From NCBI GenBank assembly GCA_014526335.1, contig JACTAT010000014.1, positions 4,341,340-4,405,339 on the forward strand: DNA of 64,000 nucleotides, written 5' to 3'. Source of the DNA: Chrysaora quinquecirrha. Lineage: Eukaryota; Cnidaria; Scyphozoa; Semaeostomeae; Pelagiidae. Shown here in pieces: positions 53,834 to 64,000 of this stretch (the first letter of the stretch is position 1; every line of letters starts with the position of its first letter). Below the pieces are notes generated by a model. The model was given only the letters and a program-made list of their open reading frames with translations, did no database searches and was not told where the DNA came from. A program made the translations under genes and the position numbers.

Positions 53834-56800
53834 TGAATTGAATGTTTTATCACAATTAATTTAAAACTCTTCATTCATTTTAGCGTGAAAAGAGATCTTT
53901 TAAAATTGGTGACATCTTTGTGTCAAGATGTAGAAATGGAAGTTCGTGCTGCGATGTGCCAGCAGCTTGACTCAGTCGCAAAGGTGTCGGGTAGGTACCT
54001 CTATTCTGAACCAATTTCTACGTCAAACCATACTGTATTTTAGCATATCTTTTGATCAAATCGGTCCTTCCAGGTTTGATACGGATCCAGCATTAACAAT
54101 TGTAGAGGCAGACCACTTCATCTCTCTCTTATGATCAGAGATGGCCTATTAGAGAGGGGCTTTTTAGAGAGAGGTGCTTAATAGCGAGGCGGCTAATTAG
54201 AGAGGTGCTTGTTAGAAAGGGTTTTTTTTTAAAGAGGAAGCTTAATGAGGAGTGAGTCTATAGAGAGGGGCTTGTTAGGGAAGGGGTTTGATAGAAAGGC
54301 AGCTTATTAGAGGGGGCTTGTTAGACAGGGGCTTTTTATTAGAGAGGGAGCTTATTAGAGAGAGGTTGTCTATTAGAAAATGGGGGCTTAATCAAGAGGG
54401 GCTTGTTAGAGAGGAGGCTTAATGGATAGACAGCTTATTAGAGAGGAAGCTTATTAGAGATAGGTGGTTAATAACGAGGTGACTTATTAGAGAGGGGCTT
54501 ATTAGAGGGGGTTGTTAATAGAGAGGTGACTTGCTAAAGAGGGGTTTGTTTGAGGATAAAAGGCGCTTTTATAGAGTTCTCTTTTTCGTAAGCAATTGAG
54601 ATTTATAAATATGATTTTGGTTATTTACAGACTGGAATTAACGAAAAATACAATTCTACCTGAGTTGGTTGAATTAACGAAAGATGAACAAATGCTTGTT
54701 CGAGAAGCAGGAATAGAAACTGTATCAAATACATTGAATTTACTGGACGATGGTAAGTTATGCGAAGTTATCTTCTATCATCCATTGTAACCCCATGAAG
54801 GTTTTAAAAAGAAGTTGCTGTTTTAAGTCTGGTACTAGCTTAGGGTTACTCAGTCGACTTTACACTTTACCCCTCGTCTGGATGCATATAGCATATAGAA
54901 GGGTGCAGCCACACACGGCTCTTATAAACACCGACCAGGTACCCATTTATACACCGGGATAGAGAGGGACACATTGGTGTTAACAACTTGTGCAAGGTTG
55001 TTATCTCTGCAACACCTTCACCTTCACTGATCTGCCAAATGCTTTGTAACCTTATGCTAAGACGAATAAAACAAAACTCCCTACATGAGATTGTTTCGTT
55101 GTTAATTTTTCCAGTTTCAAGGAAGCATATCTCGTAGTCAAAGTTTTTGTAGCTCATCTTATCTTTTCTGATATTTCAGATTCATGCACCGATATAGTTA
55201 TTCCACTTGTTCTAAATTATTGTCAAAAAGTCGTCGAGAAACAAAACGAAGAGGAGGTTATTACGGTTGCAAAGCATATTGGGAAGCTATGTTACGGACT
55301 ATCAGGTACTGGTTCTGAGTTACTTTCGCTGTTCTATTTTTCTTCAATCCATACCGTACTTCGAAGACATTGCCACAATAAGAATTGATGGTATTTTTGC
55401 TATAGACGTATTCTACGAGTCGTAGTTTTCGCTTCTTAGGCCAATCTGACAAATAGGTCGCTCAAAATTACTTTGAGCATTAGGCCATCCAATTCATTTT
55501 GTCACGAAAATGGTCGTTGCTGTTGTTTAAGGCTGCAGTTGCTGTTTGAGAAGAATAGAACTTATGTAATAATTATATCTTTGCTAGCACCATGATTCCC
55601 TTTATCAGGTATAATTATTCTTCCATATCTCCAGCGAAATATTTCTCCAATTTTCAATCTTAATCTCGTTAGTTTTACTAATGATTTTTCACTTTTTACT
55701 TCTATCCTCTCGTAAACCTTTATTCTCACTTAGGCGTTGTCGGATCAAGTCTAACTAAGTATAAAATCGCATTATAGTCTTAATTCATTGACAGCATTTT
55801 TATCTTATTTCCAGTTAATCTAACAAAAGAACAGAAAGGAACCTTCCTGGATTGCTATATCAAGTTATGTGATTGTGGGGATCCATCTAACAGCCCAAGA
55901 CAATCGTCAAGTCCAAAAAAGGTAATCTGAAACCAAGCATTCGCTTTTACCCTAAGAGCTCTATGAGGCCCCAGCGAGTTTATCTAATTTCGTAGAAGGA
56001 GGGTTTATAAAAGAAGGACTAATGGAGAGGGAGCTTAAAAGTGAGGGGCTTTTAAGAGAGGGTCTTAATAGAGAAGGGCTTATAAGAGAGGGGGCTAACA
56101 GAGAGGGGGTTTAATAGATAGGGGCTTGTTAGAGAGGGAGCTTAATAGATAGGGGCTTATAAGAGAAGGAGCTTATAGCGAGGGGTGCTTTATAAAGAGG
56201 GGCTTGTTAGAGGGGGGCTTAATATAGGCAGGGGGCTTAAAAGAGAGGGGTGTAAAACTTATAGAGATGGGGCTTGTCATAGAGGGGCTTAATAGAGAGG
56301 GCTTGTAAGAGAGGGAGCTTAATGTAGAAAGGCAGTTTAACAGAGAGGGGCTTAATAATAATAGAAATAGGGCTTCTCATAGAGGGGCGTATTAGAGGGA
56401 GCTAATTAGAGAAGAACTCATCAGAGAGGGCCTTAAAACAGAGGAGCTTGTAAAAGAGGGGCTTGTTAGTAGGGGGCTTGTTAGTAGATGGGCTTGTTAG
56501 TAGATGGGCTTAATACAGACGGGGCGTGAAAGAGAAGGGGCTTAATAGAGAGGGTCTTGTTGGAGAGAAGTGTTTAAGAGAGGAAAAGGGGAGTATTAGA
56601 GAGAGCCAAATAGAGAGGAGCTAATTAGAGGCTTCAATTTAGGCATCATCAGCACGCATTTCTTCTGTTTCTGCGTTTGTCTACGATAGACTGGATCTGT
56701 ACTGTAGAAATATGATATATAGAGTGTTCTTATGTGAAAAGGTTTTTGTTTAGAAACTAATACTGACAAATGTATATTTCTCTTCAGCCATTCAACTTCA

Positions 56801-59800
56801 ATACTGGTTGTGTTTTTCAAGACCGTAAAGCTGAGTGTCGAAAATGGTGTGCTTACAACTTCCCAGTAAGTTTTCATAAATTTTCACTTTCTATAGACTT
56901 TATCTTTTACTTTGTGTTTAATTTTCATTCTCCCTGATCCCCTATTTCGAATTAAGTGCTACTTATTGTGAAACGATCAAACATGTTGGTCAAACATAGA
57001 TTTGATTATGCTTTGCAAGCAATGTTTGACCGTTTGGCCATGTCACGAAACATTTTTGGGCAAACAGAATTCACTCAAAACCTTTTGTTCTTGTGTCACG
57101 CCAAAATGTTTGACGAGCAATGTTTGTGACGTGGTCAAGGTTTCAAACATCTTGTTTGGCAAACTAATTTCAAATGTTTGACAAACAATGTTTGATCGAT
57201 TGACCAGGGCCTTTTAAACCACAGAGTTGAATCCTTTGTCCAGGGCCTAAAACTACAGAACCAACAGTGGATGCTAGACTTTGCTGCAGGGTCATACCAT
57301 ACCAAACTCATAAGATATTGTCATTATGATCCTAGATATATGGAAAGGAATTGCTTTGAAAGTCATCCCCTTTGGCGTCAGATGAAGCCTGTATTCCCTG
57401 ACCTAGAATGCTGTTTTCCGTTGCCGACCTGTTATAAATTTATTCAAAATTTCCTTTCTTCTAACTTTAATCTTGTATAGAATTACAGGAGAATTCGAAT
57501 AAACCGTTGCTGAGAACTTCTAGTTTTTGTTTTATGCTACTTATTTTAGCGTGATTTAAACTTTAGTCCTTCGTCTTGCGTGTTTGTTGTTTTGTCTTTC
57601 GCAGATCCCAATATAAAACCTCTTTTAAATGATTAACGACTTGAGTCCATCCCATGCCTTGCGGTCCTCTCACATTCATATTTAGCTTCTTCAGATTGAC
57701 ATTAAATCTTTATTTATTGCGTTGGATTGCTGTGGAATTATATCTGAGTATTAAACTGGATTACACGTGGTTTTGTGACGTAAATGATGCTAGAATGGCC
57801 TCAGTGAGGGACAGTGGTTAGCGTGCAGAACATTCTACCATTAGGTTGTATGTTAAGTTCTTTCCATCTTCGATTACAGAGATAATAGCCTTGGGCAAAT
57901 TGTTTACAGAATCGTGCCTCTCTCTAGCCAAGGTGTATAAATAGATAACTGTGTTTTGCAGTTATAAGCCCTTTGTGCGACTACATCCTGCTTTATCCAT
58001 ATGTATATACATCCAGACCATCCAATGGTAAAATCAGATGACGTCATTTATCATTTTTTCTTATTTCCTTTTAGGCCATGTTACTTTTCAATGGTGCCGA
58101 GAACTTCTCTTCGACTTTGATGAACACTTTTCAACAAATGGTGAACGACCCACATGTTTTTGTTAGAAAAACCATGGCTTGTGGCTTACACGAGGTACAG
58201 TAACTGTCGCTCCTTTTAGAGCGGGGGGCAAGGATGGGGACTTGATGCTATAATATTTGCCTGAGTGCTTGCTATTCGTTTAACTACTCCATCTAAACTG
58301 CACGTGCTACTAATTATTACTAAATTTTAAGTCATGATAATTATGCTTAATATGCATACCTGCAAACATTGGTGGTGTTCGAGATACTTTTCTACCAACA
58401 AACATTTAAACATTTTATCAAGAATATATATTTACTGGTGATGAATATTTTCATTTTTTCAAAAGGTGTGCAAAATATTATGCAGCCATATTGGACTTAT
58501 ACAAGGAGAAATCAAAACTTTATTACAGGATGACTCGATCGAGGTAATTTTAATTAATCATTCGCTCTGTTATACATTAAAGTCAAAGGAGCATTAAAGT
58601 TAAGGTGCAGGAGTCAGGGGTCAGACTTCAGAGGTTAGGAGTCAGAGGTCAAGTGTCAAGGGTCAGGCGAGAGCCAAAGGTCAAAAGTCAGAGGTCATGG
58701 TTCAGTGGTCATCAGTTTCCTTTGTTAAATGATTATCATTTTACTTGTAGTGATTAATGTTTGATGTTATTTTTTTCAAGGTCCTTGAAGGGCTCATTCC
58801 ACATCTTTCCACAACTATTGAAACTCTTTCTAAAGAAGGAAGCAGCCAAAATTCAACTTCGCCGGTAAGTTAAGGCTGTTTCATCATATTTAGATAAATT
58901 GGGTTTACCGTCATTATTTGATTAAGCACACTCTTCGATTAAGCGCACCCTGTACGTCTGAAAAGACCTAATATATGCAATCCCCTGATTATGCCTCTGG
59001 GAGGCTGTGTTTATTTGAAATAATGAGAGTTTCTGAATAGCTTTACAGCGATTAATTACCCTTCCTGTTTTGATCGGAAATTGGTTAAAGAATAGGAATG
59101 TAGCATGTCCCACTGTCCAAGTTGTCAATGTCGAACGTTCGGCTAAGTTTCTCGCTTTAAGTGTCATCGCAATGAGAGCCATGCAACAGGAAACCTGGTC
59201 TGTACCCTAAAGGTGCTATGGCTTCGTGGCCTTATCTAGCTGGTTGATGGTGTCAGAAGTTCAACGAGAGCGTGGCTTGAGCTACAGCTACGGTAGCGTC
59301 ACGGCCAGGGTCGAGGTCTCGATTAGTTAACCAACTACTGAGATGTAGCATTTCACCTTCACCTAGACTGTCAAATTTATCAGCTTTTGTTCACCTAGCG
59401 TCGTTTTAAAATCTTTTTAAATTTCTTGTCTTTCCTTAGGTTGTGATGTCTGATTTCATAGCACCTCTTTTGAGCTGTGAGCTGTGTATATCATTATCAT
59501 CAAACTGGCGACTCCATGTTGAATTTCTTACTATGATGGCTTGCTTGCCGACTGGTTTTACTTCAGATCAAATCTATTATAAATTTGTTCCAGTCCTGTT
59601 CCGACTTTTATCGTCTAATGTAAGTATAGAATACGCCGTTTTTTGCTTGTTTTGTTATGTTGTTCCTATGTTGTTTTCTACTATCCGGCACTATTCTATT
59701 TCTACTGCTGGCTGGCGTGGCTTATTTTGAGGTCTCATTCACTCAGCAGTCATTATGGAATATCAACGCCAGACCGACCTCTTCACTGGTACTGAGGGTG

Positions 59801-62800
59801 GTCACTGTCAGAAGGTTCTATAGTAAAGTTGCTGTTTTTGAGTCTACTACTAGCCTAGGGCTTCTCAGTCGACTTTACACTTTACCCCTGGTCTGGATGC
59901 ATATACCATATAGCAAGGTGCAGCCACACACGGCTCTCATAGCTACCGACAAAGTAACCCATTTATTCACCTGGGTAGAGAGAGGCAAAATTGTGTTAAC
60001 AACTTGCCAAATGTTGTTATCTCTTCAATCACAACTGGAAAGACCGTGGCTCGAACCCATAACAATTTCGTTGTGTGTCCAGCACGCTAACCACTGCGCC
60101 ACAGAGACCAGGTTGGTTACACCTTCAGTGGCTCTTTATTATCCTATTAAATTTTGAGATGGGCCAGCCATTTCACGTGATCATCCGAGTCACAGAGAGT
60201 AAGGTTTTTATACCTTATAATATGGGCTCCCTAGACTGGATTTGAACCGCAGGCCTTAAGTATAAATGGCGCAAGTTCTAATCACTACAATACACTACTT
60301 TACTTAAAACCTAATTCACAGAGAGTCGCACATATTTTCTTTAACCTGTCACCAATATATGGCTATCATATTGAGCGCCTTGTTTTTTAGCGCGTGGTCC
60401 CCGTCAAACGGGCAGCAGGACGTACTTTATGTGTCTTTATCAAGCATAACAAACGGGGAGCAACGTCAAGAATTGTGCAAAAGAATAATCCAAGGTAGGC
60501 CAATGAGTGGTGCTTTTTGAAGTAATTTAACTGATAGGCAATTGTTGAAGAAGAGGCGCAAATGAGACTTACTTAATGTTAGTTCATGCTGTCTTTTATA
60601 AGCAATGTCAAGCAAATTTGGGACATTTTCAAGAGCTACTAAGTTAAGGTGATAGGATAACACAACACGTCCCAGCCAGTACCCTTCAGCATAATTTTCA
60701 GCAAAGAGAGCAACGGGAGAGTAACCAGTTCGCACTTTCAAACAACAAGCCACCTTTGAAACATGATTCAGCCTTAGGACAACATTTACTTGACTGAAGG
60801 CACATCTATCTTTCCTTTAATTCCATTAAATTGTGGCTAAACTATTAGATATGTCTCGCAGGACATTGCATTCGTCATATTCCCAGGATGGCTAAACATG
60901 CGAGCCAACATTTCCCCAGAGTGGCGGAGACAAGATATTTCTGTGGTCTCCATGCGTGTCTCTCGTTACTAATTTTGTCGCGCGCTTCAAAGTTTCCGAG
61001 GTGGCTAAACTGGGAGTGATCGAGGGGACATTTCGTGTGTCCCACGAGCTAATTGGTGTTCAAAATACAATAGCAGCCCATCTGCCTAAATCCTTCCAGA
61101 CAACTAAAACTTCACATAGAATCCCTATCCTTGTAAAACACTTGGAAATGATATCAGTTAAGTAAGGTTATAACGACAGAAATGCGATTAATTAGGTTTT
61201 TTCTTCTAGAGCTTGGAAAAGGAAGAAACCATAGGACTAGACTTATATTTTTGGACATTTGTGAATATATAATGGAGTTATTTTCAAAATCATTTTTTAA
61301 AGAACATTTCTTTGATTTGGTGCTTCTCCTTGGACAGGTAAGACCCCCTAACTTATCAACTGATCCATTCATTATTGTATAAATAAATAGTGTCATGTAT
61401 CTCGTTGAGGTGAACAATCACGGGGGGTCAGATGGTGTTTTCGAAAAACGTTTGAAGTATTTTCCCTGTTCAATGCCCATCATACTTGTATTAACGAGAA
61501 TCTTCGTACCCAAAATTTGAAAGATTCGAAACCTTTTGATGTTTTCTTTCTTCTCTTCCTATATTGTAGATAAAACCTTGAGACTACCGTAAATGCTCTA
61601 ACAACGCCCAGCCCCTTTTAAACGCCCGTTTCCAATAAGCGCCTCTCTAAAATATTGATAAATTTAATAAACGCCCAGTCTGTAATAAACGCCTGTTGAC
61701 AAACAATTGGAAGGAAAATAAAGACAAAGATTGAGCTCTGAAGTGCCTATGAAATGAAATTTCACTTCAACACTTTTTTATCAAAAATAGAAACTTGGAA
61801 ACTTCCTTATGCTAAAAATTGATACGTGGCCAGAAATTTTGCACGGGAACGGTTGATTCAGGAGATTTGAAAATACAGGTCGCTATGACACAGCAAAAAC
61901 AAATTGTGACGTCACACAAGGTTTGCAACACGATTCATAACACTGAAGCACACATGCTGTGGCTACTTCAAGGGAAGAAATTGCTTGATAAACAATGCTT
62001 CAAATGCTTGATAAACAATGTTTGATCGTTTGGCCATGGCCTAAGGCTACTGGAATGACTATTCTGCTGATGAACCTTTGTTACTTGTCCCTCTGAATTT
62101 CAATTTTGTCGTTTTAGGATCCTGTTGTGAATGTTCGTTTAAGAGTCTGCAGTATGTATCCTGCTTTGAAATCGCAAATCAAGCTACCTGGAGATCGACC
62201 TCTTATGCAAACTTTAGAACAACATGTTAGACAATTAATGACCACGGAAAATGACCGAGATGTTTCAAATTCTATTAGAAATGTGAGTGATCAGGTTTTA
62301 ATTGTGTTGATATTTGCGACATGATTGCAGTGAAGGAGGAATAGTGTCCATAATATTGTCACCAACCTCGTCCCCAGGATGAGTAGGCCTCTCTGTGAAA
62401 CGTTGCTGTCCATATTTGACCCTGATATCGGCTTCTTAGGAATTATTATTAATTGACGTCACAATTTCTCAACAAAATATCTGACTGAAATTGGCAAACT
62501 GCAGTTTCCTGAAGATTGCTGATGAAATGCTTTGCAATCCCTTGCTTACAACATCACATTTCGGTTCCAAAACCTTGCCTTGATCCCTGGTTTACAATTT
62601 TCAGCATTTTTTGACTTGTACAATCTTCAAAATTGCGATAAACAGCGTAATCATTTTCTGGCATACTTAATCGCAATTTTTTCAATATTTTGGCTAATTT
62701 TGGCCGGTACCAGGACCAAAATAGATTTGCCTGGGGATAAGGTTGTACCGTCTGTGCCGTCACTTGTTTGAGCTGTTTTCCTCGTTAAATCATCATCTTT

Positions 62801-64000
62801 CCTTATTTCTTTCTAGTCTGTTTTAAAAATGGATCGAATTCAAGTAGCAAGAGATACTTCGGTAAGATTTCAAGACCCAAACATCTTAATTAAGGCTTGG
62901 GGACCTTTCATCTTTAAGATATTTGATTTTTTCTATTCCTTGCTGTTTGTACATACATTTGTTTGAATTTTCAGACTACTGAAAACGTGAAAGAGGAGGA
63001 TGTTATTGACAGACTGAAAGAAGAACAAGAAAAACAAATCTTGGAAGTGAGTTTATATTGGACATTTTACAGCTATTATAATCATTAAAGGTTTGTCTGG
63101 TACCTAACCTCAATAGTGAGAGCTAGTGAAGCTAGCATATAGGTTTTTAGGGCCATAAAAGGACTGGTAAAAGGGGAAACATGACTTTGAAAAATCTGGG
63201 AATTGCAGAAAGATGATTGGTAAGCACTAAGAAAAAGTCCAGTTCTGAAGATCATGCTACCTTGTAAGGGAGAACAGGGGGGTAGGAGCAACGATCCAAA
63301 TTGAAGAATACAAAAACCTAAAGTACAACAATTTATTAAACTACCAAAAAAAGTTGTATCCTACACGACCCAAGAGAAGCAGAGCTTATCTAGCCCGGGC
63401 CGTTAACTTAAAAAGATAAAAAAGAAAAGTTAATAATTATAAAGCAACTACAAAACAAAAAGGCAAAAGTTAGTGTAATACAATTAACAACAAAGCAAAG
63501 CAAAGCTAATTGAGCCAAAACAAGCATTCCTTGGAGTTTAATCAGTAATTATTTATAATAGTTTGCTTAAATTTAGCACTAAAGGTTTTTGCGTTCGATA
63601 TAAATCCGCGATCAAATCCTCTATTGTACCATCGATCACTACATGAAGAGCCGTTGAGGCTAGTTTAGTTGTCTAGTAGAATGGAGTAGCGTAGAAATTT
63701 TCTACAATGAGATAGGCACATCGTTTATCAAGGTACAAAGGAAAGATGTACATTGATTTCTCTAGTGTCTTTTGTCAGTGAATATGTTTTCGATATTACG
63801 CATTACTGATTACCCCTTAAAGATGTCCACAATTTATTTTTCGTTTATCTGCAGTAGATAATATTTTGTATATTGATTAATATTCTTTTAGGATGAAAGA
63901 AAACACGAGACTCTAGTCAATCGAATAACTGCAAATCAAAATAGCTCTGGGAATAATCACAAAAAGCTAAACCCAACTAGCTCTTCTTCGAAAGATTTAA
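47796..64000 (+). CDS. PPP4R4: PPP4R4: serine/threonine protein phosphatase 4 regulatory subunit 4 (HEAT-repeat), 3'-partial, two apparent frameshifts
   Basis: Regulatory/scaffold subunit for the PP4 catalytic subunit, mostly HEAT repeats. Exons: 47796-47924, 51636-51709, 52698-52948, 53058-53131, 53535-53640, 53884-53994, 54631-54752, 55180-55305, 55815-55921, 56788-56865, 58075-58194, 58466-58543, 58781-58864, 59440-59619, 60391-60494, 61210-61337, 62118-62282, 62817-62861, 62975-63046, 63892-64000 (continues). Family landmarks: TKEEIERLMVDESLDLLER; LVTSLCQDVEMEVRAAMC; ELTKNTILPELVELTKDEQ; CAYNFPAMLLF; SDQIYYKFVPVLFRL; FLDICEYIMELFSKSFF; DPVVNVRLRVCSMYPALKS. The C terminus turns acidic and Lys/Glu-rich (IDRLKEEQEKQILEDERK), then Ser/Asn-rich, as in vertebrate PPP4R4. 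Exon 5 needs one extra base near 53612 and exon 15 one fewer near 60484. The first ATG is the only supported start; the N-terminal 40 residues are not conserved. Confidence 0.93.
49738..51062. repeat. 1.3 kb compound CAT/ATC trinucleotide array in PPP4R4 intron 1
   Basis: Mostly CATCAT with GTC, ACC and AAT interruptions, arranged in longer repeating blocks; for example, caccatcatcatcatcat near 49908, 50059 and 50280, and a pair of blocks sharing cactatccttcactgtgg near 50761 and 50941. Long open frames on both strands are artefacts. Confidence 0.92.
51952..52258. repeat. Second CAT/ATC array in PPP4R4 intron 2
   Basis: Same composition as the larger array (catcatcatc, cgtcgtcatc words) between exons 2 and 3. 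Confidence 0.9.
53243..53515. repeat. ATG/GAT array in PPP4R4 intron 4
   Basis: A run of pure GATGAT near 53243-53310, then GAAGAT/GATAAT variants, ending about 20 bases before exon 5. Its strand orientation is opposite to the other arrays in this gene. Confidence 0.92.
53690..53834. repeat. CAT/ATC array in PPP4R4 intron 5
   Basis: Pure CATCAT blocks at about 53741-53770 and 53797-53831, between exons 5 and 6. Complementary to the intron 4 array. Confidence 0.92.
54110..54560. repeat. AGAGAGGGGCTTATTAG minisatellite in PPP4R4 intron 6
   Basis: About twenty imperfect units of 16-20 bases such as ttagagaggggcttattag. The same unit forms another array in intron 9. Confidence 0.88.
54797..55010 (-). 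repeat. tRNA-SINE family C, truncated copy
   Basis: Shares actcagtcgactttacactt, ggatgcatata and gtgcagccacacacggctct with 59813-60112; the tRNA-like head is missing here and the sequence runs into a CACCTTCACC tail like that of family A. Confidence 0.65.
55985..56640. repeat. AGAGAGGGGCTTAATAG minisatellite in PPP4R4 intron 9
   Basis: About thirty imperfect units of 16-22 bases (gagaggggcttaatagagag), the same motif as in intron 6 and in the same orientation. Confidence 0.88.
56958..57215. mobile_element. MITE family 1 copy (PPP4R4 intron 10)
   Basis: gtgaaacgatcaaacatgttgg at the left, ttgaccgtttggccatgtca in the arm, and acaatgtttgatcgattgacc with agggcctt at the right. Confidence 0.8.
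57797..58022 (+). repeat. tRNA-SINE family C, plus-strand copy
   Basis: Head gacagtggttagcgtgcaga (A-box region), then gtgcctctctctagcca and atacatccagacca, matching in order the minus-strand reading of 59813-60112. Confidence 0.65.
58590..58705. repeat. GGTCA/AGTCAGAGGTCA array in PPP4R4 intron 12
   Basis: Irregular repeats of gtcagaggtcaa, gggtcag and aaggtcaaaagtcag, about 115 bases. Confidence 0.75.
59209..59364 (+). repeat. tRNA-derived SINE, family A (third copy)
   Basis: aaggtgctatggcttcgtgg head, gtgtcagaagttcaacgag, ctacggtagcgtcacggcca and the CACCTTCACC tail align with 8012-8189. The B box is degraded (gcttgagctacag). Confidence 0.75.
59813..60112 (-). repeat. tRNA-derived SINE, family C (most complete copy)
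   Basis: Minus-strand head TGGCGCAGTGGTTAGCG (A box) and GGGTTCGAGCC (B box) are followed by about 220 bases shared with the copies at 54797-55010 and 57797-58022. Confidence 0.75.
60229..60305 (-). repeat. tRNA-like sequence, probable SINE head or tRNA pseudogene
   Basis: Minus-strand GTAGTGATTAGAACTTGCG and GGTTCAAATCCAG give A/B-box-like blocks at tRNA spacing. A clean acceptor stem and anticodon loop are not evident, so a functional tRNA is unlikely. Confidence 0.4.
61585..61700. repeat. Decayed DNA-element end (aaacgccc type) in PPP4R4 intron 16
   Basis: accgtaaatgctctaacaac, aataagcgcc and aataaacgcc words recur; similar to 15540-16150. Only one end is recognisable. Confidence 0.35.
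61972..62045. mobile_element. MITE family 1 fragment (PPP4R4 intron 16)
   Basis: Only the right end remains: gataaacaatgtttgatcg then tttggccatggcctaagg. Confidence 0.65.

Overview
The window is animal (metazoan) nuclear DNA: AT-rich, with many short exons bounded by GT-AG introns and introns full of repeats. The gene set (a glutamine-type mitochondrial carbamoyl-phosphate synthetase, an intronless rhodopsin-class GPCR, a divergent ionotropic glutamate receptor, an R7-type RGS protein and PPP4R4) and the many MITE and tRNA-SINE relics suggest an invertebrate. A cnidarian such as a coral or sea anemone is my best guess, but this is inference.

Layout. (1) 1-30165 (+): 41 exons of a CPS III / CPS1 orthologue. 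It is nearly complete; only the initiator and perhaps a few residues lie upstream. It keeps both the glutaminase cysteine and the N-acetylglutamate-site residues. (2) 8580-9761 (-): a single-exon GPCR nested in CPS intron 13 on the opposite strand, with a long His/Asn-rich third cytoplasmic loop. (3) 31678-36619 (+): an ionotropic glutamate receptor-like gene with one apparent frameshift and one unresolved exon end, flanked on both sides by copies of the same ~240 bp inverted-repeat element. (4) 39101-46644 (-): an R7-family RGS gene (DEP, DHEX, GGL, RGS). (5) 47796-64000 (+): PPP4R4, HEAT repeats of a phosphatase-4 regulatory subunit, running off the window end. The RGS and PPP4R4 genes are divergent with about 1.15 kb between their start codons.

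Repeats. Introns hold at least a dozen copies or fragments of one palindromic MITE family, several other TIR elements, one hAT-like element apparently nested in a MITE, at least three tRNA-derived SINE-like families, a LINE 3' fragment and many micro/minisatellites. Those worth a look are a TGACCTTGA-rich array in CPS intron 32, complementary trinucleotide arrays on either side of PPP4R4 exon 5, and an inverted repeat flanking RGS exons 3-4.

Four coding exons need a one-base correction at a short A-run to stay in frame with their families. Scattered indels in three otherwise sound genes look more like assembly error than pseudogenes. The genes do not form a pathway cluster. The GPCR, the glutamate receptor and the R7 RGS all belong to neuronal-type signalling, but their proximity may be chance. 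I found no clear new multi-gene system; the best leads are regulatory or structural.
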